Virus record (IMG/VR): IMGVR_UViG_3300027508_000035
Coordinates: 1-28,780 of that record
From: a virus
Strand: one strand, 5' to 3'
DNA: 28,780 nt
The translations under genes were made by a program, and so were the position numbers. The notes beneath the pieces were generated by a model. The model searched no databases, was not told the origin of the DNA, and worked only from the letters and a program-made list of their open reading frames with translations. Below are positions 1-7,201 of this stretch, one piece after another (the first letter of the stretch is position 1; every line of letters starts with the position of its first letter).

Positions 1-852
1 TTGGAAAAGGGCGCTAACAAAGTCTGGGGCGGTTTACCAAAAGACGCAAAGGTAGAGAACCTAGAAGGTGGCTCACAAGGTCTAAAGGGTGCAATGGAAT
101 TCTTAGCTATGCTTAAGAAGTCCATGCACGAGATGATTGGTGTTCCTGAGACTGCTCTTGGTCAAGCACAGCCTATCTCTAACACATCAGGTGTTGCGCT
201 ATCTATCCAGTTCCAACCTTTGATGAACCGCTATCACCAAAAGATTATTCAGTACGCACACGGCCTAGAGCGCGTTAACGAGCTTATCCTTCGTAGCATT
301 GCTATCAAGGAGCCTGAAGTATTTATATGGGACCCAACAAGAAACGTTAAACTTAAAAAGGGTCAGGTTGACCGTCTAGACCCTAACGACCCTATTACGT
401 ATCAAACTTACGTATTCTTCCCACAGCCTCTTCCACTAGACAAGTTGATTGCACTTAACGAAGTCCAGTCAATGCTATCCCTAGGCCTTGAGTCTAAGGA
501 AGGCGCTTTGCGTACTTTGGGTGAAGAGTTCCCAACTGAGAAACTTAATGAGATTCGTCAAGAGCTTCTTGATGACGCTACAGCCGATGGCGCACTTAAG
601 TTGCTACAGACCCAGATTGAACAAGAGATTGCTGAACTTACAGGCACTATGCCTAACCCTGAAACAGGAGGCGCCCCTGGTGCCCCTAGTGCAACTGGAG
701 CTCCTGGAGCCCCAGCAGTACTACCACCAACGATAGATGACGCGCTAGGTGCCGCCAATATGGGCGAAGCAGACCTGCGTAACAAGTTGGTAACTGAAGC
801 TTATGGAACTGTCCTCCCACAGAGGCGAGTACCAGAAGAGTACGAAAAATAA
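1..852 (+). CDS. Portal protein, C-terminal part (5' end outside window)
   Basis: The reading frame is open from base 1, so the true start lies upstream and the TTG at base 1 should not be taken as the start. The visible 283 residues look like the C-terminal half of a phage portal protein, the dodecameric ring at the capsid vertex through which DNA enters and leaves. The supporting segment is around residues 40-85, with MIGVPETALGQ, SNTSGVAL and QPLMNRYHQK; these are typical of the clip/stem region of portals next to N4-gp56-type capsid genes (family knowledge from memory). The C-terminus has a low-complexity Gly-Ala-Pro stretch at about residues 222-242 (GAPGAPSATGAPGAP), probably a disordered tail inside the capsid. 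A scaffold-like gene and the capsid gene follow, as expected. Confidence 0.8.
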   Translation: MEKGANKVWGGLPKDAKVENLEGGSQGLKGAMEFLAMLKKSMHEMIGVPETALGQAQPISNTSGVALSIQFQPLMNRYHQKIIQYAHGLERVNELILRSIAIKEPEVFIWDPTRNVKLKKGQVDRLDPNDPITYQTYVFFPQPLPLDKLIALNEVQSMLSLGLESKEGALRTLGEEFPTEKLNEIRQELLDDATADGALKLLQTQIEQEIAELTGTMPNPETGGAPGAPSATGAPGAPAVLPPTIDDALGAANMGEADLRNKLVTEAYGTVLPQRRVPEEYEK

Positions 853-861
853 AGGTTTAGC

Positions 862-890
862 CTGACATTTTTTGTATTTAGAAAGACAAT
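862..890 (+). promoter_or_regulatory. Possible sigma70-like promoter upstream of the scaffold gene
   Basis: A CTGACA box (862-867, five of six matches to TTGACA) is followed after exactly 17 bases by GACAAT (885-890, four of six matches to TATAAT). It lies in the 104-base gap between portal and scaffold genes, one of the longest gaps here, and would give a leader of about 60 bases before the ATG at 957. The pairing is read by eye and chance matches are common in A+T-rich DNA. Phage-encoded factors could use other signals. Confidence 0.35.
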
Positions 891-956
891 AGAATCAACG
901 TTTGGTCATTTGTGCTCTCACTTCGGAAAACGACCCCTAGAATGTAAAGGATAACT

Positions 957-1739
957 ATGGAAACAGCAGAAGTATCTAACGCTGATGCCTTCGCGGCAGA
1001 AGCAGGAGTAGTTCCAGTTGTAGCCCAGTCGTCAGACAACGCAGTTGTCGCTGACGCACCTACTACTAAGGCAACTTCTAAGTTTTATACAGAAGATGAC
1101 TTGGCAAAAGTAAGAAGCCAAGAAAAAGAAAAGCTCTACCCTCAGATTGATAAGTTGAAGGAAGAACTCGACGCCATTAAAAGAGAACGTGAAGCAGAAC
1201 TTGCTACACGTGCTGCAGAAGCAGAAGCAAAAGCTAAAGCTGAGCAGGAAGCTCTTGAAAGTGACATGGATGTTCGTACTTTGCTTAAGACCAAGGAACA
1301 AGAGTGGCAGGAGCAGTTGGAGCGTGAGCGTCAAGAGCGTGAACGTGCCTTTGCTCTTCTGGAACGCGAAAAATCTTTTGCTGACCTACAAACCTACCGC
1401 ACACAGCGTGTAGAAACAGAACGTGAAGCTATTATTCCTGAACTGCTAGACCTTATCAGTGGTAACACCCCTGATGAAGTTGACGCAAGTATTGCAGGTT
1501 TAAAAGAACGTTCAGCAAGAATTCTTGAATCTGCGCAGTCAGCTATGCAGAACGCAAGGAAAGAAATGACGGGGACAAGGGTAACCACGCCCCCGCTCGG
1601 ACAAATGGACACTAATATGGAGCAACGTAACTTTACGGCCGAGGATATCTCGTCCATGTCGATGAACGATTACGCAAAGTACAGAGAACGTATCATGAGC
1701 GACACTGCTCGTGGTAAATCTCGCGGCCTGTTCGGGTAA
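957..1739 (+). CDS. Capsid scaffolding-like protein
   Basis: A 260-residue, highly charged protein between portal and major capsid genes, the usual place of a scaffold that directs procapsid assembly and is then lost. Residues about 40-160 are rich in Glu, Lys, Arg, Gln and Ala with heptad-like spacing and almost no Pro or Gly, predicting a long coiled coil. The C-terminus becomes less charged, includes a Met/Asp/Tyr stretch (SSMSMNDYAKYRERI) and ends in a basic RGKSRGLFG tail, similar to the capsid-binding tail of scaffolds of this type. The ATG at 957 has AAAGGA at 946-951, five bases upstream. No protease motif is visible. Function is inferred from position and composition. Confidence 0.7.
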   Translation: METAEVSNADAFAAEAGVVPVVAQSSDNAVVADAPTTKATSKFYTEDDLAKVRSQEKEKLYPQIDKLKEELDAIKREREAELATRAAEAEAKAKAEQEALESDMDVRTLLKTKEQEWQEQLERERQERERAFALLEREKSFADLQTYRTQRVETEREAIIPELLDLISGNTPDEVDASIAGLKERSARILESAQSAMQNARKEMTGTRVTTPPLGQMDTNMEQRNFTAEDISSMSMNDYAKYRERIMSDTARGKSRGLFG

Positions 1740-1782
1740 ACCCAACAATCCCAAATTCCAACAAATAAGGAGTCACAAGTAA

Positions 1783-2853
1783 ATGGCATCTGGTATCACG
1801 GGTACAGGCAACTTAGCCGCAGCCCCAACAGCATACTCAGGCACTAACACCCAGCTGACTCAAGCGATTCAGACAATCTGGTCCAAGGAAATCTTGTTCC
1901 AGGCTATGCCTATCCTTCGCTTTGAGCAGTTTGCAGTCAAGAAGACTGAACTTGGTGTTGCACCTGGTCTACAAATCAACTTCATGCGTTACAACAACCT
2001 AGGCTTCGCAAGCGGTCTTGTTGAAGGTGTACGTATGCAGACAAACGCGTTGACTGCACAGCAGTTCTCAATCACAGTATCAGAGCATGGATATGCTCTT
2101 GCTGTATCAGAACTTCTTCTTAACGCATCATTCGATGACGTAATGGCATCAGCCTCACGTCTTCTTGGTCGTAACATGGCTATCTACCTAGACCAGCTAT
2201 CACGCGACACACTATATGCAGCGACTTCAACAATTTATGGTGAAGACCGCTCAGCACTTACAGCAGTTAACAACTGGTACGCAGATGGTACAACCGCTGC
2301 TAACCGCGCTGCTATGACAGGTACCTACTACATGACACCTCACACAGTGAAGGATGCAGTAGAGACCCTATCAACCAAGAACATCCCACGCCTCGGCGAA
2401 ACATACGTTGCGTTTGTTCACCCACACCAGAGCCGTAAGCTCCGTGACAATCCAGAATTTATTGAAGTCACTAAGTACGCTGCTCCAGGTAACTTTATGC
2501 TCGGTGAAATCGGTCGTCTATACGACTGCGTATTCATCGAAACCACACAGGTTCTTAAGGTTGCTGGCGGTGCTGGTGCTTCTTACACCACAGACACAAC
2601 TGTTGCTAACCCAACAGTAACTGCTGGTGGAGGTTACATCACTCCTGCTACAAAGACAGGTAATGGTGGTTCAGACCGCTACGCAGGTATCTTCATTGGA
2701 GATAACGCATTCGGTCACGCAATCTCTCTACCAGTTGAACTTCGCGATGGCGGAATTCTTGACTTCGGTCGTGAGCATGCTCTTGCTTGGTACTCAATCT
2801 TCGGTCTTGGTCTAATCACTGACCAGTCTGTAATCATTGCAGAAACCAACTAA
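1783..2853 (+). CDS. Major capsid protein, HK97 fold, N4-gp56-like
   Basis: A 356-residue protein that builds the icosahedral shell. It resembles the N4-gp56 family of major capsid proteins: a short N-terminal arm; a segment with SKEILFQAMPILRFEQFAV (about residues 35-55); then the P-loop/E-loop-like part with LVEGVRMQTNALTAQQ and the alternating strand SITVSEHGYALAVSELLL (about 75-110); a spine helix ending in YLDQLSRDTLYAA; and an A-domain with FVHPHQSRKLRDN and FIETTQVLKV. The C-terminus, with the Asp-Phe-Gly-Arg-Glu-His-Ala segment, also fits the family. No protease cleavage signal is evident. AAGGAGT at 1767-1773 supports the ATG at 1783. A hairpin follows the stop codon, as is common after highly expressed capsid genes. 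Confidence 0.88.
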   Translation: MASGITGTGNLAAAPTAYSGTNTQLTQAIQTIWSKEILFQAMPILRFEQFAVKKTELGVAPGLQINFMRYNNLGFASGLVEGVRMQTNALTAQQFSITVSEHGYALAVSELLLNASFDDVMASASRLLGRNMAIYLDQLSRDTLYAATSTIYGEDRSALTAVNNWYADGTTAANRAAMTGTYYMTPHTVKDAVETLSTKNIPRLGETYVAFVHPHQSRKLRDNPEFIEVTKYAAPGNFMLGEIGRLYDCVFIETTQVLKVAGGAGASYTTDTTVANPTVTAGGGYITPATKTGNGGSDRYAGIFIGDNAFGHAISLPVELRDGGILDFGREHALAWYSIFGLGLITDQSVIIAETN

Positions 2854-2866
2854 TTAGTTTTACCTA

Positions 2867-2897
2867 GGGGGCCTGGGCAACCAGGCCCCCACTTTAA
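2867..2897 (+). terminator. GC-rich hairpin after the capsid gene (terminator or stability hairpin)
   Basis: A perfect 10-bp stem, GGGGGCCTGG (2867-2876) with CCAGGCCCCC (2881-2890), closed by a GCAA loop (2877-2880) of the GNRA type. The following bases, ACTTTAACAG, hold only a short T run. It may therefore be a partial terminator or an mRNA 3'-end stabiliser rather than a complete intrinsic terminator, letting some transcription read into the next gene. Confidence 0.65.
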
Positions 2898-2921
2898 CAG
2901 TTACTAAATCGGAGGATATAA

Positions 2922-3287
2922 ATGGCAAGTAAAGTAAAACCGACGGATGTTACTGGTCGCGTACGTGAAGCGGCTCTAGAAGAAAATCTAGAGGCAATGC
3001 AAGAACGCGCATCGGAAATGTCTATGGCTACTGCCGAAGCACAAATCAAGCTTGAAACAGAAGTAGTAGATGCAACCGTACCAAACCGTGCAACAGTTAT
3101 TGTTGATGACCCAACAGTAATTAGCGAGTCAGAAGACTCAGTTGTAATCCGTGTTATCGAAACAATTGATTCTATGACACTAGGTGCAGGAAACTACTAC
3201 AGCTTTAAAGCTGGACAGAAGTACAAAGTGTCTCGTCAAGTTGCACAGCATCTTGAGGAAAAAGGTTATCTAGCTGGAGTAATCTAA
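2922..3287 (+). CDS. Small head-associated protein, function unknown
   Basis: A 121-residue protein directly after the capsid gene. The N-terminal half (to about residue 50) is charged and helical, rich in Glu, Ala and Met. The C-terminal half is beta-like with the pattern NYYSFKAGQKYKVSRQVAQH, followed by LEEKGYLAGVI. A C-terminal domain of this kind (strand, then a helix ending in a Gly-Tyr-Leu) often occurs in small proteins encoded just after capsid genes in actinobacterial and marine phages, but I cannot name the family with certainty. Candidates are a decoration protein or a small head-completion factor. The GGAGG at 2911-2915 is very strong, so high expression is likely. A hairpin follows the gene. 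Confidence 0.6.
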   Translation: MASKVKPTDVTGRVREAALEENLEAMQERASEMSMATAEAQIKLETEVVDATVPNRATVIVDDPTVISESEDSVVIRVIETIDSMTLGAGNYYSFKAGQKYKVSRQVAQHLEEKGYLAGVI

Positions 3288-3326
3288 GCAGTTAACGGAT
3301 TATCGAGCACTTAATTCGGCGGAGCG

Positions 3327-3356
3327 GCGGGCATTACTGCCCGCTTCTTCGTTTAC
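3327..3356 (+). terminator. Probable intrinsic terminator
   Basis: A 6-bp GC-only stem, GCGGGC (3327-3332) with GCCCGC (3339-3344), and a six-base loop ATTACT, followed by the pyrimidine-rich TTCTTCGTTT. It lies 39 bases after the small head gene and 36 bases before the connector gene start, and separates the capsid block from the connector and fibre block. The T tract is interrupted, so termination may be partial. Confidence 0.6.
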
Positions 3357-3380
3357 ATAGTCGTTAAAGGAGTGAATTAA

Positions 3381-4439
3381 GTGGCCTCAATGGCAGACCT
3401 TGTATCGAGAGTTCGTCTTGAACTTGGAGACTTACCTAAAGAATTTACCTTCACCGCTGATGGTGACGGTGTATTAAAAGATTTTTATTTAAACACTAAG
3501 CCTGTTGACCCATACACACTTTATGTCGCAGTTATTGACGACGTGGTCCCAGCACCCTTTGGTTATAAATTAGAAAAAGACCAAGGCATTATTCACTTTA
3601 AAGACCCCCTTATTGTTGGGGCAAAACTAGTTGTTAACGGAACTGGTTACAGATACTTTACAGATAGCGACATTGAGCGCTTTATTAATACTGCCGTAGA
3701 GCAGCACGTGTACGAAAGAACAGATAACTTTGGCAGCGCAATAAACCTTAAGATGATTCCTGGAGTTGAGGAATACCCAATTGCTATCCTTGCAACTATT
3801 GAAGCCTTGTGGGCTTTAGCTACTGATGCGTCCTTTGATATTAATATCACCGCGCCTGATGGCGTAGTGATTCCCCGTTCACAGCGCTATGCACAGCTGA
3901 CTAACACAATTCAGCAACGCTGGGAACAGTACCGTCAGCTGTGCGCTGCTCTTAATATAGGCCTATGGCGTATACAGGTTGGCACTCTTCGTCGTACTAG
4001 CCGTCACACTAATAAATTTGTACCTATATACAAGGGCCAAGAGATTGATGATGCTAGAAAACCAGAGCGTATGTATCTTCCTGTAGACCCAATGGGGTAT
4101 GAGCCTGTGCCTACAACAGCTGAGGTTTATGACATTGTTATGTACCAAGGCGACACATTTGAGCAAATTGTTGACTTTGCATTTAATATTACGGGTCTTA
4201 CATGGAAAGCAGAGATTCGCACCTACCCTAATTCACCATCTAAATATGCCACTCTAGATGTTACAATTTTAGATGCTGCACAAGGAAGGCTTAAGTTGTC
4301 GCTAGTAAGTGATAAAACTAAATATCTTCCTGTTCGTGCGTTCTGGGATTTGCAGGCAACTAAAGTTTCAGACCCTACATGGGAAAAAACGTACTTGAGA
4401 GGTCAAGTATTTGTAACTCAACAGGTAACGGTGGACTAA
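3381..4439 (+). CDS. Head-tail connector-like protein with C-terminal BppU-like Ig domain
   Basis: A 352-residue protein starting at GTG 3381, supported by AAAGGAG at 3366-3372. The N-terminal part (residues 1 to about 230) has features of head-completion/adaptor proteins: a short helix ([14 protein letters not shown]), a beta insertion, then [20 protein letters not shown] and a long helix with [17 protein letters not shown]. Residues about 251-352 look like a separate immunoglobulin-type domain of the kind at the N-terminus of siphophage BppU baseplate proteins, with QGDTFEQ, an IRTYP strand, a [11 protein letters not shown] strand and the closing WDLQATK. That domain usually occurs in tail-tip or baseplate proteins, so the protein could link connector and fibre functions. 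Domain calls are by eye; the connector role is inferred from position between capsid and tail genes. Confidence 0.6.
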   Translation: MASMADLVSRVRLELGDLPKEFTFTADGDGVLKDFYLNTKPVDPYTLYVAVIDDVVPAPFGYKLEKDQGIIHFKDPLIVGAKLVVNGTGYRYFTDSDIERFINTAVEQHVYERTDNFGSAINLKMIPGVEEYPIAILATIEALWALATDASFDINITAPDGVVIPRSQRYAQLTNTIQQRWEQYRQLCAALNIGLWRIQVGTLRRTSRHTNKFVPIYKGQEIDDARKPERMYLPVDPMGYEPVPTTAEVYDIVMYQGDTFEQIVDFAFNITGLTWKAEIRTYPNSPSKYATLDVTILDAAQGRLKLSLVSDKTKYLPVRAFWDLQATKVSDPTWEKTYLRGQVFVTQQVTVD

Positions 4440-4440
4440 A

Positions 4441-6774
4441 GTGGCAGATGAGATTATTGTCGTAGGCCCTGATAACAGCGATTGGTATCCAGGCGTAACT
4501 GGCCCTACCAGTGCAACGGGACCAACCGTACCTGTTGGTGTAACTGGCCCTACTGGACAACGCGGACCTACAGGTCCTGCTGGCGCAACAGGCGCAACAG
4601 GAGCCGCTGGTTTAACAGGCCCATCTGTAACAGGTCCAACTGGTCCTACAGGACGAACAGGCGCAACAGGTCCTACAGGTATTGCTGGAAGCGCTGGACC
4701 CGCTGGTGCCACAGGTCCTCAAGGTTATTCTGGTGTTCAAGGAGCAACAGGTCCTACAGGTGCACCTGGTCAAGGTTTAAATATTCTTGGCGAGTACCCA
4801 ACACTTAATGATTTAACAACAGCAAACCCAACTGGTAGTGCTGGTCAAGCTTATCTTCTTGCTAACGGCAATTTAATTATTTGGAGCGGCGGTCAGTGGA
4901 CTAACGTTGGAAACCTTGAAGGTCCAACTGGTGCTACTGGCGGTTCTGGTCCTACAGGACCACGTGGTCAACAAGGTCTTCAAGGTATTAATGGACCACA
5001 AGGTGCACAAGGTGACACTGGTCCTGTTGGTCCTACTGGCGCAACTGGTCCGCAAGGTCCGCAAGGTATTCAAGGAACACAGGGTCTTCAAGGCTTTGCT
5101 GGTCTTCAAGGTGTAACAGGTCCACAAGGTTTATCAATTACTGGTCCTACTGGTGCTACTGGTGCAACAGGCGCTGCATCGACAGTAATCGGTCCTACTG
5201 GTGCTGTAGGTGCTACTGGAGCTACTGGAGCAACTGGTGCTACTGGTGCTGCATCAACAGTGATTGGACCTACAGGTGCGACTGGTGCACAAGGAAATCT
5301 TGGACCTACAGGTCCACAAGGAAACATTGGTGCTACTGGTCCAACAGGTGCGGCATCTACTATTGCTGGACCAACGGGTCCAACAGGAACTACACGCCCT
5401 GTAACAAGTGTTACTTTTACTAATCAAGGTGTTTGGAGTTCACTTGGAACTTACGTTCTATATGACGGCGTAAGTTATGGAAGCGAAATCTGGGTATTAA
5501 CTAACCCAGCACAATTTACAGTTGGTGGAATACCAAGTGATAACGGAACTGGTTGGGCTCTTTATGTAAAGGGTGCTACTGGTGCTACAGGCCCTACAGG
5601 TTCTGCAGGTTTCCCTGGTGCTGTTGGTCCAACAGGTGCTCAAGGTCCACAAGGTACTCAAGGTGTTGCTGGTACAGCAGGTTCTACAGGTACTCCTGGA
5701 ACAACTGGTGCGCAGGGACCTACGGGTGCTACTGGTCCTGCTGGTTCTGGAATTTTTATTCTTGGAAGTTATGGCTCACTTGCTGCACTTCAAACTGCTC
5801 AACCTGTTGGAGCAACAGGTGACGGTTATCTTGTTAACGGTGTTCTATTTGTATGGGCTGGCTCTGCATGGGCAAGTGCTGGAGCAATCCAAGGTCCAAC
5901 AGGTTCTCAAGGCGGCATAGGTCCAACAGGTTCACAAGGTCCTCAAGGAAATATTGGCCCTACTGGTGCACAAGGTATTCAAGGTATTCAAGGTGTTCAA
6001 GGTCCGACTGGTGCAACTGGTTTAACTGGTTTAACTGGTGCAACTGGAGCGCAGGGTATCCAAGGTGTTACTGGTCCAACAGGTCCTCAAGGTATCCAAG
6101 GTGTAACAGGACCTACTGGTATCCAAGGTCGCGGTTTAGGTATTCTTGGTTCCTTCAACTCTTTTGCGGAACTTAACGCAGCATTTCCAACTGCAGCAAC
6201 TGGTGACGCATATCTTATTCAGGGTCAACTTTATGTTTGGCAAGGCAGCGCTTATGTAAACGCTGGTTTTGTTCAAGGACCTACAGGACCTACTGGTACC
6301 ACAGGTATAACTGGTGCCACAGGCCCTACTGGAGCAGCATCTACTGTTGCTGGTCCTACTGGAGCTACTGGTCCACTTCCATTTACAGTTATTGGAACTT
6401 GGCAGCAAGGTCTTTCTTATCAAGTTGGTCAAGCAGTTTTCTACGACACCCCAACTTTAAAGGGAACATACGTTCGTAGAAACAGCGCATCAACTGCTGG
6501 AATCACTCCTCTTGAAGACACAGCAAACTGGCAAGCAATTGTTGCTGCAACTATTGGTGTTACAGGACCAACTGGGCCACAAGGTTTAACAGGTTTAACT
6601 GGTATTCAAGGACCTACGGGTATTCAAGGTCCAACTGGCCCAACAGGAAATCAAGGTTTACTAGGTCCAACAGGCCCTACAGGCACTACACTATTGAACG
6701 TAGATGGTGGCAGCGCCGATACCAATTATGGCGGGGTTATAACTATCGACGGAGGAGACGTGAGCGGTAACTAA
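4441..6774 (+). CDS. Large modular collagen-like fibre protein
   Basis: A 777-residue protein dominated by Gly-X-Y triplets of the [12 protein letters not shown] type, expected to form a trimeric collagen-like stalk. The triplets are broken by globular modules. Three copies of a domain of about 50 residues lie at residues 111-160, 436-484 and 564-612, each with ILG, a helix, a G-x-(G/A)-YL core and a (I/V)-W near the end. Two modules at about 320-375 and 645-700 resemble carbohydrate-binding family 5/12 domains, each with an early Trp, a YDG or YDT and a late Trp. The C-terminus (about 747-777) carries [12 protein letters not shown], a tail I associate with phage fibre proteins. The start is GTG 4441, one base after the upstream stop. 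A tail fibre or head fibre for surface binding is likely; which of the two is not visible. Confidence 0.75.
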   Translation: MADEIIVVGPDNSDWYPGVTGPTSATGPTVPVGVTGPTGQRGPTGPAGATGATGAAGLTGPSVTGPTGPTGRTGATGPTGIAGSAGPAGATGPQGYSGVQGATGPTGAPGQGLNILGEYPTLNDLTTANPTGSAGQAYLLANGNLIIWSGGQWTNVGNLEGPTGATGGSGPTGPRGQQGLQGINGPQGAQGDTGPVGPTGATGPQGPQGIQGTQGLQGFAGLQGVTGPQGLSITGPTGATGATGAASTVIGPTGAVGATGATGATGATGAASTVIGPTGATGAQGNLGPTGPQGNIGATGPTGAASTIAGPTGPTGTTRPVTSVTFTNQGVWSSLGTYVLYDGVSYGSEIWVLTNPAQFTVGGIPSDNGTGWALYVKGATGATGPTGSAGFPGAVGPTGAQGPQGTQGVAGTAGSTGTPGTTGAQGPTGATGPAGSGIFILGSYGSLAALQTAQPVGATGDGYLVNGVLFVWAGSAWASAGAIQGPTGSQGGIGPTGSQGPQGNIGPTGAQGIQGIQGVQGPTGATGLTGLTGATGAQGIQGVTGPTGPQGIQGVTGPTGIQGRGLGILGSFNSFAELNAAFPTAATGDAYLIQGQLYVWQGSAYVNAGFVQGPTGPTGTTGITGATGPTGAASTVAGPTGATGPLPFTVIGTWQQGLSYQVGQAVFYDTPTLKGTYVRRNSASTAGITPLEDTANWQAIVAATIGVTGPTGPQGLTGLTGIQGPTGIQGPTGPTGNQGLLGPTGPTGTTLLNVDGGSADTNYGGVITIDGGDVSGN
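4771..4920 (+). repeat. Globular fibre module, copy 1
   Basis: Residues 111-160 of the collagen-like protein. First of three paralogous modules, flanked on both sides by Gly-X-Y triplets. Shared positions with copies 2 and 3 include ILG, a Leu-rich helix, G-x-(G/A)-YL, an I-W or V-W strand and a G-x-x-(E/Q)-GPTG exit. Confidence 0.75.
5170..5370 (+). repeat. Triplet-breaking GAASTV(I)G interruptions in the collagen stalk
   Basis: Three closely spaced copies (5170-5193, 5245-5268, 5347-5370) encode Gly-Ala-Ala-Ser-Thr-Val/Ile-Ile/Ala-Gly. A fourth copy is at 6331-6354. Each shifts the register of the Gly-X-Y pattern and probably makes a flexible kink or hinge in the triple helix. The copies use different synonymous codons. 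Confidence 0.7.
5746..5892 (+). repeat. Globular fibre module, copy 2
   Basis: Residues 436-484 of the collagen-like protein. Same pattern as copies 1 and 3 ([22 protein letters not shown]), with one residue fewer than copy 1 in the turn before the VW strand. Confidence 0.75.
6130..6276 (+). repeat. Globular fibre module, copy 3
   Basis: Residues 564-612 of the collagen-like protein. [18 protein letters not shown] and LYVW match the other copies. By eye copies 2 and 3 are closer to each other than either is to copy 1. Confidence 0.75.
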
Positions 6775-7187
6775 TGGCAATTAAATTACAATTACGTCGT
6801 GCTACGGCGTTACAGTGGTCAACTACTAATCCCCTTCTTTCAGAAGGTGAACTTGGTCTTGAACTTGACACTGGAAGATTTAAAGTTGGCAACGGTACAC
6901 AGCTTTGGAGTGCGCTAGTATATGCCAGTGGTATTCAAGGACCAACAGGGCCTGCAGGCTCTAATGGTGTTGCGGGACCAACTGGTGCTGCGGGTTCAAA
7001 CGGTGCTGCGGGACCTACAGGACTTCGTGGACCAACAGGTACACCAGGACCAGCTGGAGATGGTGGACGTGGTGAACAACTAGTTATGGATGCTCAACTA
7101 GAACTTGGCATCTTTTTTCCTCGTTATTCACAGACACGAACCACTACAATTACTCAGACCGTTATCCAACCGATTACGTTAATTTAG
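6774..7187 (+). CDS. Mtd-N-like/collagen fibre protein
   Basis: A 137-residue protein whose ATG overlaps the upstream stop as TAATG, indicating coupled translation with the large collagen-like protein. Residues 1-50 (LQLRRATALQWSTTNPLLSEGELGLELDTG, then FKVGNG, TQLW) match the short N-terminal domain of phage fibre proteins named after the major tropism determinant. A collagen-like stretch of about 45 residues follows, and then a C-terminal segment of about 37 residues ending in a Thr-rich beta-like tail. It is far too short to carry a C-type-lectin variable domain as real Mtd does. It may be an adaptor whose collagen segment pairs with that of its neighbour. Fibre role: likely. Partner: inferred. 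Confidence 0.7.
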   Translation: MAIKLQLRRATALQWSTTNPLLSEGELGLELDTGRFKVGNGTQLWSALVYASGIQGPTGPAGSNGVAGPTGAAGSNGAAGPTGLRGPTGTPGPAGDGGRGEQLVMDAQLELGIFFPRYSQTRTTTITQTVIQPITLI

Positions 7188-7201
7188 GAAGGTAATATTT
7201 A

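Noticed and set aside
4368-4712. Pro/Gly/Val-rich frame on the - strand opposite the collagen-like gene
   Set aside because: It is the antisense image of the Gly-X-Y codons (reverse complement of GGT/CCT/ACT gives Pro-Val-Gly-like repeats). No ribosome site, and all neighbours are on the + strand. The same applies to 5106-5327.
4482-5920. Ser/Trp/Arg/Asn-rich and Leu/Val-rich + strand frames inside the collagen-like gene
   Set aside because: Out-of-frame shadows of the repetitive coding sequence, with repetitive composition unlike real proteins and no start signals.
6774-7187. Diversity-generating retroelement target (because of the Mtd-N-like domain)
   Set aside because: The protein lacks a C-terminal C-type-lectin variable domain. 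There is no reverse transcriptase or template repeat in the window, and the end shows no adenine-directed variable pattern.
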